64,000 nucleotides of DNA, taken from NCBI RefSeq assembly GCF_003053745.1, contig NZ_QAYE01000001.1:744001-808000 (forward strand), written 5' to 3'. Each line of letters starts with the position of its first letter. Positions within the stretch are counted from its first letter, which is position 1. The notes below the pieces were generated by a model, which saw only the letters and a program-made list of their open reading frames with translations, had not been told where the DNA came from and searched no databases. The stretch comes from Sphingomonas faeni. Its GTDB lineage: Bacteria; Pseudomonadota; Alphaproteobacteria; Sphingomonadales; Sphingomonadaceae. A program made the translations under genes and the position numbers. Positions 1 to 8,621 of this stretch are shown piece after piece.

Positions 1-8
1 TCATGCCC

Positions 9-1541
9 TCAACCAAACAGCAGCGTCGTCACGACCCCGGCGGCGGCCGCGAGCACCGCGACGAGGCCATAACGCCAGCCGCCACCGATCCGGATCACTT
101 CGATCTCGCGCAACGGCATCGTCGGCGGTGCGCCACCGGGAGCGGGGTAATGCGCCTCGATCCGCCGCACCAACTCTGGCAGGCGAGTGAGCGTACGGAA
201 ATCCTCGATCAGGCGGTCGGCGATCATCGCCTCTGGGCCGAGTTCGCCGCGGATCCAGTCGCGGACGAACGGCTCGGCGGCTTCCCACAAATTGATGTCG
301 GGGTTGAGGCTGGTCGCGACGCCCTCCACCATCACCATCGTCTTCTGGAGCAGCAGCAGGTGCGGCTGCGTCACCATGTCGAAATCGCGCGTGATCGAGA
401 ACAGGCTGTCGAGCATCATGCCGATCGACATGTCCTTGACCGGCAGCCCGCGCATTGGCTCGCCGACCGCACGCAGCGCGGTGGCGAATTCGGCGACGTC
501 GTGGTGCGCGGGGACGTAACCCGCCTCGAAATGGATCTCGGCGACGCGCTTATAGTTGCCGGTGATCAGGCCATAGAGAATTTCCGCGAGCCAGACGCGC
601 GCGCGGCGGTCGATCCGGCCCATGATGCCGAAGTCGATCGCGGCGATGCGGTTGCCGGGCAGCGCGAACAGGTTTCCCTGGTGCATGTCGGCGTGGAAGA
701 AGCCGTCGGCGATCGCCTGGCGAAGGAACGCGCGGACCAATGTCTGCGCGAGCGCGGGCAGGTCGTAGCCGGCGGCAACGAGCGCGGGGCGGTCGGACAG
801 CTTGATGCCGTCGATCCACTCGATCGTCATGACCTTCGCGGTCGAGCGCGCCCAGTCGATCGCGGGAATTACGAAATCGGGCTCGGCGGTCATGCCCTCC
901 GCGAGTTCCGAGGCGGACGCAGCTTCGCGGCGGAAGTTGAGTTCGCGCAGGGTCCAGCGCTTGAACGTCTCGATCGTGAGGCGCGGGCGCAGGCGCATCG
1001 CCTCGGGGCTGAGCGCCTCGAGCTGCGCTGCGGCCCAGCTATAGGTGTCGATAGCGCGCGCGAAATCATCCTCCACACCGGGGCGCAGGACCTTGACCGC
1101 GACCTGGCGGCCATCGGTGGTGACCGCGCGGTGAACCTGCGCGATCGACGCAGCGCCGACCGGGATCGGTTCGATCCGCAAGAACAACGTCTCCAACGGC
1201 TTGCCGAAGCTCGCCAGCATCGCCGCTTGGATCGTTTCGTAAGGGACGGGGGAGAGCTGGTCCTGAAGCCTCAGCAGATCCTGCGCGGCGTCCTCGCCGA
1301 CGAGATCGGGGCGGGTGGCGAGCGTCTGGCCAAGCTTGATCGCCGCGGGCCCGATCGCCTGGAACGCATCGGCATAGCGCGGCACCGCCGGCACGCGCGC
1401 GCCGAACCGCGCGATCCGCGCGAGGCGGCGGACCGGGGCTGGCGTGTTCGGGTCACGCTCGATGCCGCGCAGTGCGCCGTGGCGGGCTAGGATGCGGCCC
1501 CATTTCAGGAGGCGCCAGACGTGGGTGGTTGAGGCGGTCAC
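9..1541 (-). CDS. ubiB: UbiB-family atypical kinase, ubiquinone biosynthesis
   Basis: A 510-residue protein of the ABC1/ADCK/UbiB family, membrane-associated atypical kinase-like proteins needed for ubiquinone synthesis. Visible motifs are the family KxGQ motif (KLGQ, residues 69-72), the lysine of VAVKVLRPG (K151), a catalytic-loop-like HADMHQGN and the DFG-type AIDFGIMG. A hydrophobic C-terminal segment ends in LLFG, the usual membrane anchor. The stop at 9-11 is followed by an ATG on the same strand at 4-2, so another minus-strand gene starts at the window edge and is not readable. ubiE lies upstream on the same strand, which fits a ubiquinone gene group. High confidence. Confidence 0.95.
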   Translation of the reverse strand: MTASTTHVWRLLKWGRILARHGALRGIERDPNTPAPVRRLARIARFGARVPAVPRYADAFQAIGPAAIKLGQTLATRPDLVGEDAAQDLLRLQDQLSPVPYETIQAAMLASFGKPLETLFLRIEPIPVGAASIAQVHRAVTTDGRQVAVKVLRPGVEDDFARAIDTYSWAAAQLEALSPEAMRLRPRLTIETFKRWTLRELNFRREAASASELAEGMTAEPDFVIPAIDWARSTAKVMTIEWIDGIKLSDRPALVAAGYDLPALAQTLVRAFLRQAIADGFFHADMHQGNLFALPGNRIAAIDFGIMGRIDRRARVWLAEILYGLITGNYKRVAEIHFEAGYVPAHHDVAEFATALRAVGEPMRGLPVKDMSIGMMLDSLFSITRDFDMVTQPHLLLLQKTMVMVEGVATSLNPDINLWEAAEPFVRDWIRGELGPEAMIADRLIEDFRTLTRLPELVRRIEAHYPAPGGAPPTMPLREIEVIRIGGGWRYGLVAVLAAAAGVVTTLLFG

Positions 1542-1570
1542 TGGGCGGGAGCGCCTTGAGAAGGGTTATA

Positions 1571-1830
1571 TTCACGCGAAGGCGCGAAGGCGCGAAGAGA
1601 GATTGGTTCACGCGGAGACGCGGAGCCGCGGAGAGAAAGAAGAAGTGGTTCGCGCAGAGGCGCAGAGGCGCAGAGGCGTTGTTCTTCGCCGCAAATGCGG
1701 CTTTTCACCGTCAGCAAAGAGGTCGCATAGCGCTGACGCGCGAGAAACCTGGCGCCTTCGCGGCCATTTACTCTCCGCGTCTCCGCGTCTCCGCGTGAAC
1801 CACTCTTCGCGCTTCCGCGCCTTCGCGTGA
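1571..1830. repeat. Large imperfect inverted repeat of CGCGGAGA/CGCGAAGG units
   Basis: The gap between ubiE and ubiB is filled by nested inverted repeats. 1571-1600 (units of ggcgcgaa) is complementary to 1804-1830, and 1605-1625 (ggttcacgcggagacgcgga) to 1779-1802. Inside is a short tandem run of cgcagaggcg (about 1656-1676). Open frames over it are repeat translations, not genes. The RNA could fold into one long hairpin between the two co-directional genes. Confidence 0.8.
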
Positions 1831-1833
1831 TCA

Positions 1834-2598
1834 CTAGATCTTCCACCCGCTGTGGATCGCGACGAGGCCGCCCAGCAAAGGCTCGACCCTCGTCTGCACG
1901 AAGCCAGCGTCTGCGATCATGCCCTTGAACTTGGGCATGTCCGGAAAGCGGCGAATCGACTCAATCAAGTAGCGGTAGCTGGCGGCGTCCTGCGCCAAAA
2001 GCTGGCCGAGCTTCGGGACCATCTTGTGCGAATAGGCGTCGTAGACCTCGGCGAACCCGGGCCACACGGTGGTCGAGAATTCCAGGCAGTAGAAGCGGCC
2101 GCCGCGGCGCAGGACGCGGTGGGCTTCGCGCAGGGCCTTGGGGATGTCGGTCACGTTACGGATGCCGAACGCGATCGTGTAGGCGTCGAAGAACTTGTCG
2201 GGGAAGGTCAGCGTCTCGGCGTTGGCTTCGGTCCAGACGAGGCCGTCGATGCCGCGCTTCTGGGCGCGCTGCATGCCGACTTCGAGCATTTGCGGGTTGA
2301 TGTCGGCGACCGTGATCGACGCGCCCGACGGTTCCATGCGGAGGGCGATGTCGCCCGTGCCGCCGGCCATGTCGAGGATCTGCTCGCCTTCGCGCGGTTT
2401 CACGCGGCGGACGAAGCGGTCCTTCCACAGGCGGTGCATGCCGCCCGACATCGCATCGTTCATCAGGTCGTATTTGCCTGCGACGTTCGAGAAGACGCCG
2501 CCGACGCGGGCGGTCTTCTCGGTAGCGGGGATGTCTTCGTAGCCGAAGGAGACGGTATCGGGCGTGAGTGCGGGCGCGGGCGCGATCAAGTCGTTCAT
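1834..2598 (-). CDS. ubiE: Demethylmenaquinone/ubiquinone C-methyltransferase UbiE
   Basis: A SAM-dependent class I methyltransferase of 254 residues that methylates the benzoquinol ring carbon in ubiquinone synthesis. Motif I is ILDMAGGTGDIA. The UbiE signatures KYDLMNDAMSGGMHRLWK near the N-terminus and RVLRRGGRFYCLEFS in the second half are both present. I chose the ATG at 2598 (MNDLIAPAPAL) because the 14 codons upstream in the same frame do not resemble the family. It is divergent from mutM, with 56 bp between the two starts, so the promoters must share that space. ubiB follows downstream across a large inverted repeat. Confidence 0.95.
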   Translation of the reverse strand: MNDLIAPAPALTPDTVSFGYEDIPATEKTARVGGVFSNVAGKYDLMNDAMSGGMHRLWKDRFVRRVKPREGEQILDMAGGTGDIALRMEPSGASITVADINPQMLEVGMQRAQKRGIDGLVWTEANAETLTFPDKFFDAYTIAFGIRNVTDIPKALREAHRVLRRGGRFYCLEFSTTVWPGFAEVYDAYSHKMVPKLGQLLAQDAASYRYLIESIRRFPDMPKFKGMIADAGFVQTRVEPLLGGLVAIHSGWKI

Positions 2599-2654
2599 AT
2601 CCTGCGCTCTAGCCGCGCCTTGTGGCGCGAGCAAACGCAACCTAGCTGCAAACC

Positions 2655-3470
2655 GTGCCAGAATTACCAGAAGTCGAAACCACCGTCCGCGGGCTGGAGC
2701 CCGTGCTGAAGGGTCAGCGCCTGACCTCGGTCGAGCCTCGCCGTGCGGACCTGCGCAAGGCTATCCCGGTCGACCTGCGCCAGCGAATGACCGGCGCGAC
2801 CGTCACGCATCTGGGGCGTCGTGCCAAATACGGGCTGATCGATACCGATCGCGGCGATACTTTGGTGTTCCACCTCGGCATGTCGGGACGCTGGCGAGTC
2901 GATCCGAGCGAACTGCTCGCGCACGATCATCTGCTGATCGGCACGGCGGCGGGGCGGACGGTCGCGCTCAACGATCCGCGGCGATTCGGTTTTCTCGATC
3001 TGTGGGCGACTGACGATATTGCTCAATACCCGCCGTTCCTCAGCATGGGGCCGGAGCCGCTCGGACCCGACCTCACCGCGGCCTACCTACTGGAGGCGCT
3101 CGAAGGGCGGGGGGCGTCGATCAAGACGATGCTGCTCGACCAGCGAATCGTCGCAGGGCTCGGCAACATTTATGTGTGCGAGGCGCTGCACACGGCGAAG
3201 ATCGCGCCATCACGTGCGGCGGGGCGGATCTCGCTGTTTCGACTCGAGCGACTCGTCGAGGCGATTCGGACAGTGCTGACCGCGGCGATCCTGGCGGGCG
3301 GTTCGTCGCTGCGCGATTACGTGCGGCCCGACGGCGAGCTTGGCTATTTTTCCAAGCAATGGCGTGTCTATGGGCGCGAGGGCGAGGCGTGCGAATGCGG
3401 TGCTACCGTGAAGCGGCGGACGGAGGGCGGGCGCTCGACGTTCTGGTGTCCGAAGTGCCAACGCGGTTGA
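2655..3470 (+). CDS. mutM: Formamidopyrimidine-DNA glycosylase (Fpg/MutM)
   Basis: Base-excision repair glycosylase/AP lyase for oxidised purines such as 8-oxoguanine, 271 residues. It begins with GTG, giving the mandatory PELPEVET N-terminus in which Pro2 is the catalytic nucleophile and Glu3 the general acid. The H2TH region (QRIVAGLGNIYVCEALH) and the C-terminal zinc finger ending in STFWCPKCQRG are present. The first cysteine pair of the finger is spaced C-x-C (CEC) instead of the C-x2-C of E. coli. It is divergent from ubiE. rpsT follows 94 bp later on the same strand. Confidence 0.96.
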   Translation: MPELPEVETTVRGLEPVLKGQRLTSVEPRRADLRKAIPVDLRQRMTGATVTHLGRRAKYGLIDTDRGDTLVFHLGMSGRWRVDPSELLAHDHLLIGTAAGRTVALNDPRRFGFLDLWATDDIAQYPPFLSMGPEPLGPDLTAAYLLEALEGRGASIKTMLLDQRIVAGLGNIYVCEALHTAKIAPSRAAGRISLFRLERLVEAIRTVLTAAILAGGSSLRDYVRPDGELGYFSKQWRVYGREGEACECGATVKRRTEGGRSTFWCPKCQRG

Positions 3471-3564
3471 CGATCCAGGACAAAGTGGGTAGGGCCGCGG
3501 CTTCGAGAGGGCGTAGGAGCAATCCGGCGCCCCTTTTTATTCATTCGAACATCCAGAGGGCTTC

Positions 3565-3828
3565 ATGGCGAACACGCCGCAGGCGAAAAAGCGTATCCGT
3601 CGCAACGACCGTCGCGCGGAAGTGAACGGCAACCGCGTCGGCCGTATCCGTACCTTCATCAAGAAGGTCGAGGCCGCATTGGCTTCGGGCGACAAGGGCG
3701 CAGCGACCACCGCACTCGCAGCGGCACAGCCTGAGTTGCAGCGCGGCGTCGCCAAGGGCGTGCTGCACAAGAACACCGCGAGCCGCAAGTTCGCGCGTCT
3801 GACCAAGGCCGTGACCGGGCTCGCCTGA
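3565..3828 (+). CDS. rpsT: 30S ribosomal protein S20
   Basis: A basic 87-residue protein starting [17 protein letters not shown], the typical S20 N-terminus that binds 16S rRNA in the 30S subunit. The length and the Lys/Arg distribution match the family. It sits between mutM and dnaA, as in many alphaproteobacteria, and is followed directly by a strong intrinsic terminator. It is probably a single-gene transcript. Confidence 0.97.
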   Translation: MANTPQAKKRIRRNDRRAEVNGNRVGRIRTFIKKVEAALASGDKGAATTALAAAQPELQRGVAKGVLHKNTASRKFARLTKAVTGLA

Positions 3829-3865
3829 GCGACCGATCATTGCCAGATCATTGGCGAAGCTGATC

Positions 3866-3895
3866 ACCCGTCGGGACCTTCCCGGCGGGTTTTTT
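3866..3895 (+). terminator. Intrinsic terminator of rpsT
   Basis: Stem acccgtcggg (3866-3875) pairs with cccggcgggt (3881-3890) around a five-base loop, and a T-run follows. It lies 38 bp after the rpsT stop. Confidence 0.9.
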
Positions 3896-4227
3896 GCGTC
3901 TGCGAAGGGAACCGGCGGGGAGTCCGCATAACCCTAGGATTCGCCACGATTCGTGTGATCGAGAATCACGTCACGCAATCGCGGAAATTGCAAAAAATGC
4001 GTAAAGACAGCGACTTATAAAAATATCGACGCATTTCCGCGGCTTGATCAAGTCAACCCGCTTTATTTCGAAAATGTGACGCCTCGGGGCCTTGCTAGGA
4101 TCGTCGATCGCTTCATAACGGGGCTCACAGCGACGGTGGTTTCCACCGCTGCATCAACAAACAGGGCGAAGATGCCGGATGACCCTTGGGGTCGTCAGGG
4201 GGACCATTTTCTGTCGGGACTATATCA
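3896..4227 (+). promoter_or_regulatory. AT-rich region upstream of dnaA
   Basis: About 330 bp without a gene. 3960-4080 is clearly more AT-rich than the surroundings, with short A and T runs such as gcaaaaaatgcg and cttataaaaatatcg. I see no convincing cluster of DnaA boxes (TTATNCACA), so I do not call an origin. It most likely holds the dnaA promoter. Confidence 0.45.
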
Positions 4228-4250
4228 CCCGCGCGAGCAATCTCGCGGGG
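4228..4250 (+). promoter_or_regulatory. Hairpin just upstream of the dnaA ribosome binding site
   Basis: CCC-g-CGCGAG (4228-4237) pairs with CTCGCGGGG (4242-4250) around the loop CAAT, nine base pairs with one bulged G. It ends two bases before the GGAG at 4253-4256. Its position next to the Shine-Dalgarno suggests a role in dnaA translation or mRNA stability. Inference only. Confidence 0.5.
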
Positions 4251-4260
4251 TCGGAGAAGT

Positions 4261-5781
4261 GTGCGCGTGACGAAGTGGCAAGGATCAGTAACGCACACGA
4301 CCGAGGCCGAAAAGGCCTGGGCTCGTGTTCGTGCATCCTTGAAGGAGTCCGCGGGTGCGCGACTGTTCGAACAGTGGCTGAAGCCGATCGAGCTGATCCC
4401 CGGCGAGGACCGCGACACGATCCGCCTCGCGCTGCCGTCGGCGTTCATGACCAACTGGGTCCGCAATCACTACGCCGACCGGCTGGTGCTCGAATTCAAG
4501 CAGATCCTGCCCAACATCCGTACCGTTCAGATCGAGACCCGGGCGCCGGGTCGCGCACCCGTCGTGCTCGCGATCGAGCCGGTGGCCGACGCCATTCCGG
4601 TCAAGCCCGTTGCCGATCCGCTACCGCTCGAAACCAAGCCGACTCCTAAGCCGGTCGCGGACCCTGTGCAGGCGACGATGAAGTTCGGCGTCGATCCGTC
4701 GCTGAAGCCAGCACCGGCGCCCGTCGTGACGTTGGCCCCGGTCGGCGTGCCCGCTGAACGTCCGCCGCTCGATCCGCGCTACACCTTTGCGCGATTCGTC
4801 GTCGATCCGTCCAACAAGGTGGCGTTCAACGCCGCCAAGGTGCTCGCCGAGCCGGGCCCCGTCCGGTTCAGCCCGTTGTTCCTCCACAGCGGCACGGGGC
4901 AGGGCAAGACCCACCTCATGCACGCGATCGGTCACGCGTTCCTCGAGCATAACCCGAACGCGATCGTGCTGTGCATGTCCGCCGAGCGGTTCATGTACGA
5001 CTTCGTCGCGTCGATGCGCGCGCGCGACACGCATGCGTTCAAGCAGCGGCTGCGCGGCGCCGACCTGCTGCTGATCGACGACCTCCAGTTCATCGCCGGC
5101 AAGGACGCGACGCAGGAAGAATTCTTCCACACGGTCAACGAGATCATGGCGGCGGGCAAGCGGCTGGTCATCTCCGCGGATCGCTGCCCGCAGGCGCTCG
5201 AAGGCGTCGAGGCGCGGATCGTCAGCCGGATGTCGGTCGGTCTCGTCGCGGACATCAAGGCGCCCGACCTGACGCTGCGCCGGACGATCCTCGACCGGAA
5301 GCTGGTTGACCTGCCCGACATGCGCGTGCCGACCGACGTGCTCGACCTGCTGGCGGCACGCATTCACGCGAACATCCGCGAGCTGGAGGGCGCGCTGAAC
5401 CGGGTGGTGGCGTATGCCCAGCTGACCGGCGATACGATCGACCTCGACTTCGCGGTGGCGACGCTCGGCGAGGTTCTCCGTGGCGCGCAGAAGCGGGTGA
5501 CGATCGACGAGATCCAAAAGCTTGTGTCCGCGCATTTCGAGCTGAAGCCGCTGGACCTGATTTCCGCGCGGCGGGCACGGGCGGTGGCACGGCCGCGGCA
5601 GATCGCGATGTACCTAGCCAAGCGCCTGACGACTCGCTCGCTTCCCGAGATCGGCCGGAAATTCGGTGGCCGCGATCACTCGACGGTGATCCACGCGGTG
5701 CGCAAGATCGAGGAATTGCGCGACTCGGACCGCGATATCGATGCCGCGGTGCGCGTGCTGATGCGCGAGCTCGAAGGCTAG
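4261..5781 (+). CDS. dnaA: Chromosomal replication initiator DnaA
   Basis: AAA+ initiator of chromosome replication, about 506 residues. In order it shows: an N-terminal domain I (AWARVRASLKESAGARLFEQWL); a long Pro/Val-rich linker (about residues 95-165); AAA+ domain III with Walker A GTGQGKTH (about 210) and Walker B LLLIDDLQF (about 270); and domain IV with the DnaA-box-binding signature GGRDHSTVIHAVRKIEEL (about 470). The open frame extends upstream to 4186, but the SD GGAG at 4253 points to GTG 4261 or GTG 4267. I took 4261. The start is uncertain by two codons, the identity is certain. Confidence 0.96.
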   Translation: MRVTKWQGSVTHTTEAEKAWARVRASLKESAGARLFEQWLKPIELIPGEDRDTIRLALPSAFMTNWVRNHYADRLVLEFKQILPNIRTVQIETRAPGRAPVVLAIEPVADAIPVKPVADPLPLETKPTPKPVADPVQATMKFGVDPSLKPAPAPVVTLAPVGVPAERPPLDPRYTFARFVVDPSNKVAFNAAKVLAEPGPVRFSPLFLHSGTGQGKTHLMHAIGHAFLEHNPNAIVLCMSAERFMYDFVASMRARDTHAFKQRLRGADLLLIDDLQFIAGKDATQEEFFHTVNEIMAAGKRLVISADRCPQALEGVEARIVSRMSVGLVADIKAPDLTLRRTILDRKLVDLPDMRVPTDVLDLLAARIHANIRELEGALNRVVAYAQLTGDTIDLDFAVATLGEVLRGAQKRVTIDEIQKLVSAHFELKPLDLISARRARAVARPRQIAMYLAKRLTTRSLPEIGRKFGGRDHSTVIHAVRKIEELRDSDRDIDAAVRVLMRELEG

Positions 5782-5801
5782 GCCTGCTCTCCCTTCCTTT
5801 T

Positions 5802-5853
5802 TCTCCCGCGAAGGCGGGAGCCCAGTCTGGCCCCCCGCCTTCGCGGGGGAACA
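5802..5853. repeat. REP-type palindrome pair (gcgaaggc family)
   Basis: tctcccgcgaaggcgggag and ccccccgccttcgcggggg face each other around cccagtctgg, forming two nested palindromes. The same family recurs at 19384-19577 in this window. Confidence 0.85.
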
Positions 5854-5911
5854 AGCTTGTGTGCGCGATATCGCGGCATGTAGCCGCGTGACCCGGCACA
5901 CCAAAAACTCC

Positions 5912-5997
5912 CCCGTCATCCTAACGAAAGTCAGGATCCAGAGTTACGGACGCCGCCCTTTATGGCTCTGGATCCTGACTTTCGTCAGGATGACGGG
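5912..5997. terminator. Long inverted repeat between convergent dnaA and trpS
   Basis: A 32-base arm (5912-5943, containing gtcatcctaacgaaag) is complementary to 5966-5997 with a single G-T change, around a 22-base loop. It lies between convergent genes and can serve as a bidirectional terminator. It belongs to the 'gtcatcctgac' REP family; a single arm of the same family is at about 16678-16697. Confidence 0.8.
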
Positions 5998-6012
5998 ACC
6001 GGGGGGCGGTCC

Positions 6013-7020
6013 TTAGACCTGCAACCCCATCGCGTCCTGCGTCTGTTTGAGCACCGGTGCCGCCAGCCCGCGCGCCTTTTCCGCGCCCGCCTGCAACACC
6101 GCCGTCACCGCGCTGCGGTCATCGAGCAACCGCACCATCCCGTCACGGATCGGCCCGAGCTTTGCCACCGCCAGATCCGCGAGCGCAGGCTTGAACGCGC
6201 CGAAGCCTTTCCCACCGAACTCGCCCAGCACGGTCGCCACATCGCTATCCGCCAACGCCGCATAGATCGTCAGCAGGTTCCGCGCCTCGGCGCGATCACC
6301 TAGTTCCTCGACCGTCGCCGGCAACACGTCCGGATCGGTCTTCGCCTTGCGGAACTTGTCGGCGATCGTGTCGTCGCTGTCGATCAGCTTGACCACCGAC
6401 TGCTCGGACGGGTTCGACTTCGACATCTTGGCCGACGCATCGCGCAACGACATGATCCGCGGCGCCGCCTTGCTGATCAGCGGGGCGGGGAGCGTGAACA
6501 GGTCGACGCCGTAGTCGCCGTTGAACTTCGTAGCGATGTCGCGCGCGAGTTCGAGGTGCTGCTTCTGGTCCTCGCCGACCGGCACGTGCGTCGCGTTGTA
6601 GAGCAGCACGTCCGCCGCCATCAGCACCGGATAGTCGTACAGTCCGACGCTCGCACCCTCGCGGTTCTTGCCGGCCTTGTCCTTGAACTGCGTCATCCGG
6701 TTCAGCCAGCCGACGCGCGCGACGGTGTTGAGCAGCCAAGCCATCTCGCTGTGCGCGGGCACGCGCGCCTGGTTGAACAGGATCGATTTCGCCGGATCGA
6801 TCCCCGCGGCGATCATCGTCGCGGCGACCTCGATCGTGTGCGCCGACAGTTCCGCCGGCGCGATCCATTCGGTCGGCGCGTGGAGATCGGCGATGAAGAA
6901 CATCGACTCGCCACCCTGCGCCGCCACGTCGTCCTGCAACGTCACCCACTGCTTCACCGCCCCCAGGTAATTGCCGAGATGGAGATTACCGGTGGGCTTG
7001 ATGCCGGACAGGACGCGCAT
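6013..7020 (-). CDS. trpS: Tryptophanyl-tRNA synthetase
   Basis: Class I aminoacyl-tRNA synthetase charging tRNA-Trp, 335 residues, a normal bacterial length. The N-terminus has the HIGH-equivalent NLHLGNYLG after RVLSGIKPTG, and KMSKSNPSEQS is the KMSKS loop. It lies downstream of murJ on the same strand, with only nine bases between the murJ stop and its ATG, so it is probably cotranscribed with murJ and secB. It converges with dnaA across an inverted repeat. Confidence 0.97.
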   Translation of the reverse strand: MRVLSGIKPTGNLHLGNYLGAVKQWVTLQDDVAAQGGESMFFIADLHAPTEWIAPAELSAHTIEVAATMIAAGIDPAKSILFNQARVPAHSEMAWLLNTVARVGWLNRMTQFKDKAGKNREGASVGLYDYPVLMAADVLLYNATHVPVGEDQKQHLELARDIATKFNGDYGVDLFTLPAPLISKAAPRIMSLRDASAKMSKSNPSEQSVVKLIDSDDTIADKFRKAKTDPDVLPATVEELGDRAEARNLLTIYAALADSDVATVLGEFGGKGFGAFKPALADLAVAKLGPIRDGMVRLLDDRSAVTAVLQAGAEKARGLAAPVLKQTQDAMGLQV

Positions 7021-7029
7021 GGAGAAACC

Positions 7030-8595
7030 TTACTTGGAACGACGCAGAAGCGTGGAGATGTCGCCCAGCCGGAACGCGCCGGTGAGCAATGTCGCGATCG
7101 CATAGACGACGCCGCCGGTCGCGACCAGCACGAGCATCGCCCCCCAGCGCTCGACGCTGGCCCCCGTTACGAACGGCTGGAACAGGTCGTTCAGAAAATA
7201 CATCACGACCCCCATGATCAGCGCGGCGACCAGCAGCCGCCACGTCCGCCGGCGCAGCCGCGCGTCGGGCGTGAAGTGCCCGCGCCGCACCAGCGTCCGA
7301 TACAGCATCGCGACGTTGACCGTGCTGGCGATCGCGGTGGCGAGCGGCGGGCCCATGTGGCCGAGCGGCTTGATGAAGGCGAGGTTGAGGACGAGGTTCA
7401 CGACCATAGACATCGTCGCATAGCGGACCGGCGTGCGCGTGTCGGACCGCGCGTAATAGCCCGGCGTCAGGACCTTCACGAGGATGTATGAGGGCAGGCC
7501 TATCGAGAACGCGGCCAAGGCCTGCGCGGTCAGCACGCTGTCCTCGAGCGCGAACTTGCCGTGCTGGAACAATGCGCCGACGATCGGCACGCCGCAGACG
7601 ATCAGCGCGACGGTCGCGGGCAGCGTGAGAAACAGCGCGAGCTCCATGCCGCGGTTCTGCGTCGCCATCGCCTGCGCATCCTCGCCGCGACCGAGCTGGC
7701 GCGAGATCGTCGGGAGCAGGACGGTACCGAGACCGATGCCGATAAGGCCCAAGGGGAGCTGGTTCAGCCGGTCGGCGAAATAGATATACGAGACCGAGCC
7801 GGCCGGCAGCAGCGCGGCAGCAAGTGCGGTCGAGACGACCAGGTTGATTTGCACCGCGCCGGCACCCGCCGCAGCGGGCCAGATCAGCGACATCAGTTTC
7901 TTCACGTCGGGGTTGAGTTGCGGACGCTTGAGCCGGAGCTTCACGCCGGACGCGCGGCACGCCCAGATCAGCCACAGAAGCTGCAACGCCCCCGATATCG
8001 TCACCGCGATCGCCTGGTTGCGCGCGGTCAGCAGTGGCTGGTGCTCGTGGAACAGCAACAGCGCCGCGATCAACGTCGCATTGAGCAAGATCGGCGCGGC
8101 CGCGTTGATCCAGAACTTGTGCAGCGAATTAAGGATGCCGCCGAGCAGCGAGACCAGGCTGATCAGCGGCAGGTAGGGCAGCATGATCCGCGACAGGTGG
8201 ACGACATAGTCGAACCGCTCAGCGCTCGCGCCATTGAACCCGAAGGTCAGCAGCCACGTCATTGGCCAAGCCGCGAGCTCGAACAGCACGGTCATCAGGA
8301 TCAGCGTCGGCAACAGCACCGACAGCGCGTCCTCAGCGAACGCTATCCCGTCGGGCAACCCGCGACCATCCTTGTCGCCGACCTTCCGGTTGAACATTGG
8401 GATGAACGCGGCGGAGAAAGCGCCCTCCGCGAAAAGCGCGCGGAACATGTTGGGGAGGCGGAACGCGATCAGGAATGCGTCGGACGCAAATCCCGCGCCA
8501 ACGAACCGCGCGAACAGCGAGTCGCGTACCAGCCCCAGGATGCGGCTGGCGAGCGTCAGCCCGCCGACCGATCCCAGCGCCTTGGCAAGATTCAT
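7030..8595 (-). CDS. murJ: Lipid II flippase MurJ (MviN)
   Basis: A 521-residue polytopic inner-membrane protein of the MOP superfamily that flips lipid II during peptidoglycan synthesis. The N-terminal ASRILGLVRDSLFARFVGAG and the AEGAFSAAFIPMF motif are the MurJ hallmarks, and about fourteen hydrophobic segments follow. The length agrees with the family. It sits between secB (26 bp upstream) and trpS on one strand, all close enough to be one transcription unit. Confidence 0.96.
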   Translation of the reverse strand: MNLAKALGSVGGLTLASRILGLVRDSLFARFVGAGFASDAFLIAFRLPNMFRALFAEGAFSAAFIPMFNRKVGDKDGRGLPDGIAFAEDALSVLLPTLILMTVLFELAAWPMTWLLTFGFNGASAERFDYVVHLSRIMLPYLPLISLVSLLGGILNSLHKFWINAAAPILLNATLIAALLLFHEHQPLLTARNQAIAVTISGALQLLWLIWACRASGVKLRLKRPQLNPDVKKLMSLIWPAAAGAGAVQINLVVSTALAAALLPAGSVSYIYFADRLNQLPLGLIGIGLGTVLLPTISRQLGRGEDAQAMATQNRGMELALFLTLPATVALIVCGVPIVGALFQHGKFALEDSVLTAQALAAFSIGLPSYILVKVLTPGYYARSDTRTPVRYATMSMVVNLVLNLAFIKPLGHMGPPLATAIASTVNVAMLYRTLVRRGHFTPDARLRRRTWRLLVAALIMGVVMYFLNDLFQPFVTGASVERWGAMLVLVATGGVVYAIATLLTGAFRLGDISTLLRRSK

Positions 8596-8621
8596 CTAAA
8601 CGCGCTCCGCCCCCGTCTCGT

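Noticed and set aside
3..1490. Long plus-strand frame antisense to ubiB
   Set aside because: It mirrors ubiB, is His/Arg/Asp-rich and has no domain; a GC-rich shadow.
3896..4227. Chromosomal origin next to dnaA
   Set aside because: AT-rich but without a recognisable cluster of DnaA boxes; only a promoter region is called.
4621..5535. Long minus-strand frame antisense to dnaA
   Set aside because: Shadow of dnaA with no SD or family likeness.
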